NCBI GenBank assembly: GCA_009761415.1
Contig: QUOL01000002.1
Coordinates: 1,054,001-1,118,000, forward strand
Source of the DNA: Sarcomyxa edulis
Taxonomy: Eukaryota; Basidiomycota; Agaricomycetes; Agaricales; Mycenaceae
Direction: 5' to 3'
DNA length: 64,000 nt
A program made the position numbers and the translations under genes. The notes below the pieces were generated by a model. It did no database searches and was not told the origin of the DNA. It saw only the letters and a list, made by a program, of their open reading frames with translations. This document shows positions 34,001-44,063 of this stretch, piece by piece. Position 1 is the stretch's first letter; every line of letters begins with the position of its first letter.

Positions 34001-35434
34001 ACTAGTACTGTGTTCGGAGGCGGAGACCAGAAGAAACCTGAGCAAACGTCGACTCAAAACTCGGGCGCCAGCTTACTAGCTCGAATGGGAGGGTTTGCCA
34101 GTGGACCTCAATCCGAGGATCCAAAGCCCCAACAGCAGGCAACTTCGGCGCCAGGACCTTCTTCGTTTTTCCAAAATCCTGGTCCTTCGCAGGCGTCAAC
34201 TTCTAAGGCACAACCTGTGTTCGGTGCAAACAGTTCGGCTTTTGGGGTGCCAAATTCAGGAAATAATCAGAGCGCACAACCTCAGCAAGCGTCTTCGATC
34301 GCTGTCAGCACAAACCCTGCTACGAATACCACATCAGCAGCTCCCCTCAAGTTTGATTTCGGTTTCGCTGCGAAGGCTACGCCTGCGGCTACCAGTACAG
34401 GGGCCAATTCTTCGTTGAGCGGAGCTCTTGGAGAACAACCCAAAACCACGCCCGTAACTACGTTTGGGTTTGCGTCCAAACCTGCAGAATCCTCCACTTC
34501 CACGACAAACCCCCCGGAATCCAACAGTGGCCCTGCCAAATTCACTTTTGGCCAGACGTCTGCCTTCAGCTCCAATACTGCTTCAGGCTCCACTTCGAAA
34601 TCTGCGGTTCAGCCGAACACGTCGTCCGCTCCCCCCAAGTCTGCTTTCGGTGTTAGCGCGTTCGGGGCTCCTTCAGCCTTGGGATCTACTTCGGTCTTTG
34701 GTTCGGGGAATAAGACATTTGGAACAGCAGGTGGAACGAGTGCGTTTGGAGGTCCAAGCGCGTTTGCAAGCCCAGCAGCAGCCAATGTCTTCGGAGGGTC
34801 TGGAGCCACCAGTGCATTTGGAGGTGCAGGCTCGGGTGGCGGGGCAGGGACAGGCGCGAGCGGGTCGAATACACCTGTATTTGGAATAACTTCAGCAGCA
34901 CCCAAGACAGCACCATCGATCGAAGCGCCGAAGTCAGTCTTAGGTAACCCGCCTACCACAGCTACAGCAGCACCCAGCACAGGAGATGAGAAACCCAAGT
35001 TCTCGTTCGCTGCCCCATCAGCGCCGTCCTCCGCAACACCGGCCTCAACGAACGCACCTAATTTCTCGTTCAAATTTGGACCTACACCGTCAGGGTCAGG
35101 AGCAGCTCCTGCTGGCCAATCCGCCTTTGGTGCAGCTCCTGCCGTTGGTCAGTCTGCCTTTGGTGCAGCTCCTGCCGCTGGTCAGTCTGTCTTTGGTGCA
35201 GCCCCTGCCACTGGCCAGTCTGTCTTTGGCGCAGCTCCTGCCGCTGGCCAATCTGCTTTCGGCGCTCAACCCGCCGTTCAGTCCGCCTTCGGAGCGAAAC
35301 CTGCATCCAGTGCGTTCGGCTTCACTAGTTCTGCAACTCCTGCGGTCTTCGGATTCACAGCCCCAGCTGCGAATACGAACAACAACGCCTTCAGCAGCAC
35401 TGCTGAACAAAAACAGCAGCAGTCTCAGCAGTGA
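31090..35434 (+). CDS. Membrane-anchored FG nucleoporin, POM121-like
   Basis: Six exons (31090-31265, 31328-31512, 31577-31712, 31780-32734, 32789-32959, 33023-35434) join in frame to 1344 residues. Residues about 27-50 are a single hydrophobic span (TIGWSAVTLAALVALVFLW) followed at once by the basic KERRYR; this predicts a short lumenal N terminus with the rest on the pore side. Residues about 170-500 alternate very acidic and very basic stretches, with clusters such as KRRRRKRR and KKKRGKKEK that look like nuclear localisation signals. From about residue 690 on the protein is Ser/Thr/Pro/Ala-rich with many FG, FGxx and SAFG units. A single span, NLS clusters and C-terminal FG repeats is the architecture of vertebrate POM121; fungal Nup1/Nup60/Nup124 lack the span. 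Homology to POM121 is inference from architecture only. Confidence 0.8.
35120..35275 (+). repeat. 33-bp tandem repeat coding SxFGAAPAxGQ units
   Basis: Five consecutive units of 33 bp encode SAFGAAPAVGQ, SAFGAAPAAGQ, SVFGAAPATGQ, SVFGAAPAAGQ and a degenerate SAFGAQPAVQ in the nucleoporin. The near-identical nucleotides indicate recent unit expansion of an FG repeat. Confidence 0.85.
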
Positions 35435-35684
35435 TTCGATGGATTGACCTGGCGATGCTTCTAGTTTTTTATCCTCTGTACGATATGCAAATATGGCCAT
35501 GCTACTACTTCTCATGTATCATCATCACCCTTATGGTCCTTTTATTAAGCCATTCTCTCATTCATCACTTGGTCCCCTTCCCCCAATTTGAACGCAAAAG
35601 CCATGCAAAAAATTCGATCTATTGTGGTTCGACTATCATTTGTTCGGACTCGGATGGCCGTCAACATTGCCTCCAAATCGTGAG

Positions 35685-37523
35685 ATGACTTCCCTCAAAC
35701 CAGCAGTTACAAAAGCACCAAACGGCATTAGTCCGTCCAATATCACCACGGCGTGAGTAGATTCTTGTATCCGTCGCCTCTCTCTCACCTTGACGCGTAC
35801 TAGGTCTTCGAAAAATCATGCGCAGGCACAGCACACTGCAGGGTCGCCTCGGGCGCAGCCGTACGTTCAAGTTCTGAATCAACTTTCCAGGTTTTTACTG
35901 ATGACTTGGCCTATCCCAGGCCTCTCATTTTTGAACGAACCTCGACGCAAACTCCATTCCACTTGATGGCAACGTCAGACCTACCGTTATGGTCTCGTTG
36001 GGCCGTTGATCTTTGTATGTCTGCCTGTGGTATTCCGAAGCTTGCACCTTTTGATTTCGTGCTTTACAACAAGCCACATCCTTGGTGTTAATAGTGACTC
36101 CTATCGCGTTCTATATCATCTGGGAGTTAGTGGTACCCATCCTGGGACAAGAGGGCTTGACGAATCCATTTGGATATTCTTTCCTCATACAGAATCGAGT
36201 ACTGGCGTCCTCTCCTGAAGATCCTCGATATGCCAAAAGCTGGTGGGACTTGCTATTCCTAGCATATTATATCGTCTTCTTTTCCTTCGTGCGTCAATTT
36301 GTGACCGAAAAGATCAGCAACCCTATGGCTAGGTATTTTGGGATCCGAAGAAAGGCCAAACTGCTTAGATTTGGGGAGCAGATTTATTCTGTTATATATT
36401 TTGGAATATTCGGTGCTTGGGGTATTGTGAGTGCGCCAACACACTCGTCCTCAGCACAGATGATTCTCAACACGACCGGGTCGTCGACAGTATATAATGC
36501 ACGACCTACCTACTTGGTATTATCGCACGGAGGCTTTCTGGATTGGTTCGTAGCAGTACTAGTCAAGATTTATTCTACGATTATTTCTATCTCTAACCTT
36601 GCAAATGTTTCTTCAGACTACCCGCATTGGCAAATGAAAGCCCTTCTCAAACGCTATTATCTTGTGCAAATCGCGTACTGGTGCCAACAACTGATTGTTC
36701 TGCTGTTGGGACTCGAGAAAGCACGGAAAGACTATTGGGTGCTGGTAGCCCATCATATGGTCACACTGTGGTTGGTAGGGTAAGTAATTTCTAGTGTCGC
36801 ACCGGTTGGTACACAAGCAGATTGACACTGTCGGGGACAGCTGGAGTTACTTCATGAACCTGACCCTCATTGGGAATGCCGTCTACCCATGCATGGACAT
36901 CTCAGATGCCACCTTCTCAGTAAGTCCTGCTTGTTTTTGGAAATGCCCATGATTGACGCATGCGTACCTAGATCTCAAAATTGTTGAACTATCTACAATT
37001 CGAACGCGCCAAACTCGTTGCATTCGGTATCTTCTTCTGCGTATGGACGTATGTAGATGACTTCTCTCCAGAGCAACAATCTAAAGGCATTCTTCTACAG
37101 GTATTTCCGTCACTACATCAGTCTCAAGATATTGTGGTCGGTGTGGTTTGAATTTGATTTAGTGCCGTGCGTTATATTTCAAAAGCTCGTATTCTCTACA
37201 TGATGTTGACTACCTCCACCCCAAAGTGAGGTAGCAAAACAATGGGATGCAAAAGAGGGCGTATACATGGTCTGGTGGTTAAAACACCAGATATTCTTTG
37301 CCCTCTCAGCTCTCCAGGTCCTCAACCTCTTTTGGTACTACTTAATACTGCGAATCGCGTACCGGTGAGCATATTTGTCGATTTCCCCCAATGCACTGGT
37401 ACACTTAACGCCGCGACTCTCTTTAGTGCTATCGTCACTCGGACGGCCGACGACGAACGATCGGATGATGAGGACGACGGCGAAGAAGAGCAATCAAGCG
37501 TCGAGCACGAGAAGCAGGACTAA
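35685..37523 (+). CDS. LAG1: Ceramide synthase, Lag1/Lac1 type (copy A)
   Basis: Acyl-CoA-dependent sphingoid base N-acyltransferase in the ER, with a TLC domain. First exons (MTSLKPAVTKAPNGISPSNI ...) are followed by LPLWSRWAVDLL, TPIAFYIIWELVVPILGQEG, WWDLLFLAYYIVFFSFVRQF, MHDLPTWYYRTEAFWI, DYPHWQMKALLKRYYLVQIA. The Lag motif has the paired His and Asp residues (AHHMVTLWLVG / WSYFMNLTLIGNAVYPCMDI / SD). Then YFRHYISLKILWSVWFEFDL, EVAKQWDAKEGVYMVWWLK and an acidic tail with SDDEDDGEEE, like the CK2 sites of yeast Lag1/Lac1. About eleven exons, all joining in frame. It lies tail to tail with a close paralogue. The sequence after MDI is SDATFS where the paralogue has PDTALA. Confidence 0.92.
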
Positions 37524-38227
37524 ATCCTGCTCTCTGATAACCTAGGCCCCGTGGAATTTCCATCGTTCACTAATTTCAAACGCATTAATACAAGTATCTG
37601 CTTTCTAGCACCATTTCTGCATGAACCAGTGCTTCTGTCGCTGCATGCTCATTGTGTCTGTTCCTTGCAGGCGAACAATGTGTATGTCTGATCACACACG
37701 CCCCGTTTCAAAATCAAAACGAACGAAGCCTGAAGGACGCGCACACAGGCCTCAGATGATCGTCAGGATCCACAGCGGAGGATTGCCACTAGCACTACTT
37801 GCATCTAGACTCGTGACCACTCTGCGCACAAAGGCAAACGTTCCGTCGTAGAGACATATTTGCCTTCTAGTAGCCAGATCACAGATCTATCTCGCATCGA
37901 AATTTTTTTGGGTGACTGTCCATCTAATAACGATGGCGTTGCATATGTTCCTCCACGCAGAGTTCGTGCTTGACATTCATCCATTCAAGCCCAATATGAG
38001 TGCATTTTAATAATAAGACATTCTTGTATGTACCATCTACATAAGATCAATACCTTTCCAAACACGCAAACTCAAACATGACGGTTGTGAAGTCGTAATC
38101 ATTCGTCTCTGATTGCTCTCTAGCACTAATAGGATGTGAAGGATTCATGCCAAGAAGAGCAAGTATGTTGCAATGTAAATCATGAATGATAGCGACGGTC
38201 AGTCGCAGGGGTATGAAACAACGAGAA
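37524..38227. other. Convergent region between the two ceramide synthase genes
   Basis: 704 bp between the two stop codons. No gene or transposon remnant is recognised; it should hold both 3'UTRs and marks the axis of the inverted duplication. Short open frames at 37621-37851 have no recognisable content. Confidence 0.4.
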
Positions 38228-39839
38228 CTAATCCTGCTTCTCGTGCTCGATGGATTCTGGCTCCTCTTCGCCTTCGTCCTCGTCATCCGATCGTTCGTCG
38301 GCGGTTTTCGAAGTGATGATAGCACTGTAGAAATTCGCGTAATGAGTTTCTGGTTAAGGATATACGCGTTGGATCTCAAAAACGCGATTATACTCACCGG
38401 AACAAAATGCGCCACATGAGGTAGTACCAGAAGAGATTGAGGACCTGGAGCGCTGCCAGAGCGAAGAATATCTGGTATTTCAACCAGTAGACCATGTACA
38501 CACCCTCTTTCATATTCCATTGCTTTGCAGCTTCGCTGTGGAATGAAGTCTGTTATCGCACGTAAATGACGCTTGAATAAGATAACGCACGGTACGAGAT
38601 CGAATTCGAACCACACAGACCATAAGATCTTGAGGCTCATGTAGTGTCGGAAGTATCTGTGCCCATCGATGTTTAGATGGGTATGATCTAGCGTGGTTCG
38701 TGATACTTACGTCCAAATAACGAAGAAAATACCAAATGCAACGACTTTAGCGCGTTCGAATTGGATGTAGTTCAACAATTTTGAGATCTGGGATGGACGA
38801 AGATCTGAATCGAACCGCTATAATAAAAGATAAACGCGACCTACCGCAAGTGCCGTGTCTGGGATATCCATGCTTGGGTAGACAGCATTTCCAATCAGGG
38901 TGAGGTTCATGAAGTAACTCCAGCTATTCCAGACAGTTTCAGACAGATACAAGGTTGTGGCGATTAGACTCTTACCCAACGAGCCATAGCGTGACGATAT
39001 GATGGGCCACAAATTCCCAGTAGTCTTTCCGTGGCTTTTCAAGTCCCAATACCAGAACGAGAAGCTGCTGTAACCAGTATGCGATCTGCATGAGGTAGTA
39101 GCGTTTGAGCAGAGGTTGCATTTGCCAATGCGGGTAGTCTGTCAAAGCAAAATTCAGTAACGAAGACCAGTTCCTGTGAAGTTCGCACACTAACCTATCC
39201 AGAAATACTCTGTTCGGTAATACCAGGTCGGTAGATCGTGCATGATGAACTGTACTCAACCTTTAGTGTTTGCTTCAATTATCTAACTGAAGTTGTAGGC
39301 ACTCACAAGACCCCATACACCAAAGATACCGAAATACAAGATAGCATAAGTCTGCTCTCCGAATCTCACGAGTTTGGCCTCCTTTTTGAGCCCGAAATAT
39401 TTGGCCATAGGGTTGCTGATCTTCTCCGTCACAAATTGACGCACGAAGGAAAAGAAGACGATGTAATATGCTAGGAACAGCAAGTCCCACCAACTTTTGG
39501 CATATCGAGGGTCTTCGGGAGAGGACGTTGGTACTGGATTTTGGATACGAAAGGCATAACCAAATGGATTCGTCAAGTCCTGTTGTCCTAGGATGGGTGC
39601 CACCACCTCCCAGTTGACATATAGTACGACAGGCAGCAAGACTATCGTCAAGGACGTGGCTGTTCACGGTCAACGTCAAAGGGTGATCGCTCTGAGACAT
39701 TGCAGATAGACAGACATAGATCAGTGGCCCAACGCGACCATATTGGAAAGTCTGGCGCTGTCTTCCGTTGGAACGGCGCCGGAGAATGAGTTCGTTCGGG
39801 AGTGTTAGACCCGATAGGTCTGGAAGATGTGTTCGACAT
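38228..39839 (-). CDS. LAC1: Ceramide synthase, Lag1/Lac1 type (copy B)
   Basis: Close paralogue of the gene tail to tail with it. Start MSNTSSRPIGSNTPERTHSP at 39839, then PIWSRWATDLC, LLPVVLYVNWEVVAPILGQQ, WWDLLFLAYYIVFFSFVRQF (identical to copy A), FIMHDLPTWYYRTEYFWI, DYPHWQMQPLLKRYYLMQIA, AHHIVTLWLVG / WSYFMNLTLIGNAVYPSMDI / PDTALA, SKLLNYIQFERAKVVAFGIF, YFRHYMSLKILWSVWFEFDL and an acidic tail (SDDEDEGEEEPESIEHEKQD). Introns sit at the same places as in copy A, and even intron sequence is similar after the WFEFDLVP exon (GTGCGTTATCTTATTC against GTGCGTTATATTTC). In yeast the two isoforms form a complex with Lip1. LAC1 versus LAG1 is an arbitrary label here. Confidence 0.92.
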
Positions 39840-40262
39840 CAGGAAGAGTGAGAAAGATAACTGAAGGACAATTCATACGTCTCAGGCCAAAGTGATCCTG
39901 CAGGATGATGTCCTGCAGCAGGATCTTGGGAAGACCTAGAGCGCGGAAATGATCGTCAACGGTGACCGTGGAGAAAGTGACGGTCTCACTCTGTATTAAT
40001 TTTGAACGAACTAGCACGATTTCGTGCCTTTTTCACCGCTGGTTTGACGGTAGCCATTCAGTTCGTTGGAGAGGAATTGGACGCGATTTGAGTATGTGGT
40101 GGAAGACGGAAGAGATGTCTACGGCGGAATAAAACTACGCGACGAGTCCGAGTCGGATAACGGCACGAGAGCACAACTCAATCTCAGCGCTCAACGTCGT
40201 TCTGCACAACGTTCTCGACACCCTGCTCGACATTCTCATCGTACAGCGCTAGCAGCTCCATC
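39840..40262. promoter_or_regulatory. Divergent ceramide synthase B / REX3 intergenic region
   Basis: No gene is seen. Contains an 8-bp inverted motif CCTGCAGGATGATGTCCTGCAG (39897-39918) and should hold both promoters. Confidence 0.35.
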
Positions 40263-42198
40263 ATGTTCTCTTCTCTTGGTCTGTTTCATAAAATCGCGTG
40301 CCCAGAGCGGGATCATTGTACTCGTCCAAACTGTCTGTTCTCTCATCGGGCAGATATTTCACCTCCTCCTTCACTGGACATCCCGGAGGCTAGGGCTGCT
40401 AGATCTAGCCCTTCCAAGGTCATACCTGCAAAGCGTTTGGCGGATCATTCTCCCAGTGCAGGACACGGGCACCCTCTGAACCATACCCATGCCCACACCC
40501 AGGCCAAATCTGCCCATGCGAGCTCGAGCCATATCAAATCAGGACCCTCTACATCTAGTTTGACCGGCGAACCTCCAAGAAAACTACAGAAGACAGGTCC
40601 GGCTCAAAGGCCAATAGCGGTCCCTAGTGCATCGTATACCTCTGTAAGACTTCTCATGGTTCATTATTCTAGAGCAGCTTAGCTGGAGGCTTGTGAGCGT
40701 AGACCGGCGTGCCTCTACTCAAAGTCAATGCTGCTCAGTCTCAGGTTGCGGTCCCTGTCCGTCAGGTATGTAACTGCACTTTTATATCCTCTTATTACCG
40801 TCCCAACACTCAGCGTTGGTCCAGGCGATGCTCAAGACTCTATATGAACATTTCGTTGTACTATACGAAGCCATCTTACCCACAGACCCCACTCTCGCTG
40901 CAGATCACGCCCTCAGACAAGAAGCAGAGGTCTACAGCAAATCTAGCAAATTGACGTATCGAAATGTACGAGTTATGTGTGCTCTTTGGTGTTGAATAAG
41001 CGTTCATCTAGTACTTTAGGCCGTAATCAACTCTATCGCAGCCTTGAAGCGGCGTCCAGTGCCAGATTCAGCCTCACATCCTTCTGTCGGTACTGAAGGG
41101 GATATCGCAACGCGTACGGAAACGCAGAAATCCCTCGACAAGCTTAGACTCACTCGAACCCATTTGGAGGACTTCATACTCTCCATGGAGGACATGAGGA
41201 AATGGGGCTACTTTGTCGAGATTCCTGAAGGACCTGGCGGAAATGAACCATCTATAGAAGGCAAAATTGCAACCTGTGAGCGGTGCAATCAGCCTTTCCA
41301 GGTGAAGCGCCGAGAAGAAGCAGATGAATGTATTTACCATTGGGGCAAACCCTACACAAAGAAAATGAACGGTATGCTTGTAGGTTCAGAAGTACATTTT
41401 TACCGTATGCTCACTGTATTCTCCGCAGGTGAGAAGATGCGCATTTTCAGTTGTTGTGCCCGGCCTGTGGCCACAGCCGAAGGATGCACGCACGGGCCCC
41501 ACGTCTTCTATGAAAACAAAGCAGAAGATCTCCATTCTCGATATCCGTTCTCGTTCTCCCGGCCTCCATCGACTGACTCGAATGAAACCGCTCTGGACGT
41601 CGTAGCTCTAGATTGTGAAATGATATATACCACTGGAGGATCGCGTGTCGCGCGTGTTTCTGTCGTTGACGGGTCTGGCACCGAGGTATTTGACGAATTC
41701 GTTCGTATGGACGAAGGTGTTGAAGTCATGTATGCTCTTCCTCTTTCATGGTCACATCTGAATCAGTATTAATAACCTACCCTCTGGTCCAGCGATTACA
41801 TAACTCAATTCTCCGGAATCACACCAGAACTTCAAGCAACCGCTCTTCTACCCCTCGCCTCTATACGTCAATCCCTAGACCACTTCATCAATGCCAACAC
41901 CATTATGATTGGCCACGCCCTCGATAACGATCTGAAAACCCTTCGGATCATTCACCACCAATGCGTGGACACCGCTATACTGTTTCCTCACCGTGCTGGC
42001 CCGCCGTATCGGAGAGCTTTGAGGGACCTGGTACGAGAACATCTGGGGATTATGATACAGAGAGGTGGAGCCGCGGGACATTCGTCCGTGGAGGATTCGA
42101 TCGCGACTCTCAATCTCGTTCGATGGCATGTCTTGAACGCACCGAAACGACAGGTTCCGAAGCAGAAAGCTGTAGAGGCTAGCAACAACTTGAAGTAG
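40263..42198 (+). CDS. REX3: REX3-like RNA 3' exonuclease
   Basis: DEDDh exonuclease that trims RNase MRP RNA, U5 and related small RNAs in yeast. The N terminus has a CCCH-type finger (IACPERDHCTRPNCLFSH) common to Rex1/Rex3 homologues. A Ser/Pro-rich linker follows, then a helical region (LYEHFVVLYEAILPTDPTLA), a zinc-binding part with CERCNQPF and SCCARPVATAEGCTHGPHVF, and the nuclease: VVALDCEMIYTTGGSRVARV (motif I), then DYITQFSGITPELQ, MIGHALDNDLKTLRIIHHQC (motif II) and GHSSVEDSIATLNLVRWH (His and Asp of motif III). Catalytic residues are complete. REX3 rather than REX1 is judged from the zinc-binding middle. About six exons. Confidence 0.88.
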
Positions 42199-42480
42199 TC
42201 TTGTGGTGGATGGTATGTGTCGCTTCTTTATGCGGAGGCTGCTTATGTAGTAAGTAGCAACCGTGTCTATAGTAGAGTGTTCGTCTGCAACCTGGCACAA
42301 TACTAAGTGATATATAATGTAAAACGAGATCCGCCATAAATCCGACCTTCTCCAGAGCCTCAAAGCTTGTCGTTGCAGGGCACCCTGTCGTTACATCATA
42401 GGACCTTGACAGAAAAAGGGGAGCAAAAGATACAATAATTCTACAAACCAGTCGAAAGCAAGAGAAGTACAAATATCTAA
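42199..42480. other. Convergent REX3/APS1 intergenic region
   Basis: 282 bp with two stop codons at its ends. Nothing beyond expected 3'UTRs is seen. Confidence 0.4.
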
Positions 42481-43336
42481 CTAACCGCTTCGTGAACCTA
42501 GGCGTGCCATGGTATCTTCAGAGTTTTCCTGCTCTTCAACGCTGTCGGATTGTGTCACCTGCAGAGGTATGCGATGAGTTCCCCGCGAGAAGACTATCTG
42601 GTAAGGACGTACTACTCGAAGAACAGACTTCTTTGATGATTCCTGCAGCTCCCCTGCAATGATGAGCTCGTCGAGGATCTAAGGATGGATAATAACGTCA
42701 GCGAAAGGAGGTAAGAACGACAGAGCAGGTGGACTACGAAACTGCGTAAGCCTTCTGGAAATTGAAGATGCTGGCAGAGAAAGAAGGGATGGATCATGAG
42801 GACACGAGACGATGATAAACAATTGGAGTCCATGCAATGTTTCTTACAGATCGAGCTCGCATACCTGCATTTCAAGTTCTGTGAGGATCAGAGAAGAGGT
42901 AGGAGATGCCCGCAGTACTCACATTGCCAAAGTACCTATCCAGCACTTCTACGTATCGATGTATAATCTCGAGGGTTATCAACTCGTTGTCTGCGGATCC
43001 GATTCCGCAGACGAAGAACAACGACGCATACCGCCGATATACCACTTTCGTGTCTGCAACATGGACACCCCTCGTGGTCAGGCCTGGTTGAGTTATCCTA
43101 ATGGTACACGGATTATTGCACCTTTGTATTCCAGGAAGTTACACATCCGGGTTCGACGAGCGAGGACGAGCTGCGTGACGTCCTTAACGATCTTCGCCTT
43201 TGCTTTTGGAGGCATAGTGGTAAACCATTTAGCTAGACGAACTTTCCCTGGTATTACAAGATGGTTAGATACATGCAAGTCGTTCAGAGGTGGAAGATAT
43301 ACCTTGACGGGAAACTAGCAGAATGTAGTTGATCAT
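42481..43336 (-). CDS. APS1: AP-1 clathrin adaptor sigma subunit
   Basis: Small subunit of the AP-1 complex at the trans-Golgi and endosomes; helps sort dileucine cargo. First exon [12 protein letters not shown] (start at 43336), spliced to [40 protein letters not shown], followed by [55 protein letters not shown] and [20 protein letters not shown]. The C-terminal extension ends [16 protein letters not shown]. Sigma-1 is chosen over sigma-2 by the [20 protein letters not shown] region. Five or more small exons; I read the inner ones from reverse-strand fragments and their exact borders are approximate. Confidence 0.9.
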
Positions 43337-44063
43337 GACGGAAGGAGAACTGGACGCGTCGGACGCAAGGTTGATCGTGCTTATAGCTAGGCTAGCTGCT
43401 CTAACAGGCCAAAGCTAATTCGTTCTAAGTACTGATTCTCTACATTTTATCATAATGATTGGTTCATTGTATACCTTTCTATTGTATACTGCAATGCTGT
43501 GAACGAAGTAGTAACTAATATGACAAGCAAAGAGAATGAACATGTAGAGTATGTACATGATGGGTCCTTGTTGCGATTTGAGAGATTCAGAGTCATTGTT
43601 CGTGGGTGGGGAATGGATGCAGCGCAACATAGTACGGTAATGTGAGGAGGGTCGTGGAGAAAATAAAGATAAAGTTGACATGACGAAGAATGGACTGCAA
43701 AGTGTGAAGGAAGAAAAATGTCAACAGAGCTTACTACGGAGTCCAGAGACGTGCGAAGCCTGGAAGTATCCTTGTTATTAGGTAAATAATATAACATAGA
43801 TGTGGGGGCATGGGACAAGGAAAGCAATGGGAGGAGCGACGATGCATTAGGGGGGCCGACAAGGAGTAGTAGGTTGTTTGGGCATTTTCCAGAAATTCGG
43901 TATGAGGGGTAAAAGAGCGTGTGGTATAGAATGAGCGGGTTGGCGGTACATACAAGGGTTAACCGGAGTCCCAAGAATCAGAATCGAGAAAGAAAAACAG
44001 AGAGACAGTTTGTTCGGGATGCAAGAGGCAGGGATCGGATGAGTGGTGCAATATCGACGTTGA
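43337..44063. other. Intergenic region, nothing recognised
   Basis: Lies between the start of APS1 and the 3' end of the Ser/Pro-rich gene. A 174-codon reverse frame (43450-43974) is Leu/Ser/His-rich, has no motif and no family look; I treat it as non-coding. Should hold the APS1 promoter. Confidence 0.35.

Noticed and set aside
43450..43974. 174-codon reverse frame between APS1 and the Ser/Pro-rich gene
   Set aside because: No motif, biased composition and no splice pattern; best explained as untranslated sequence.
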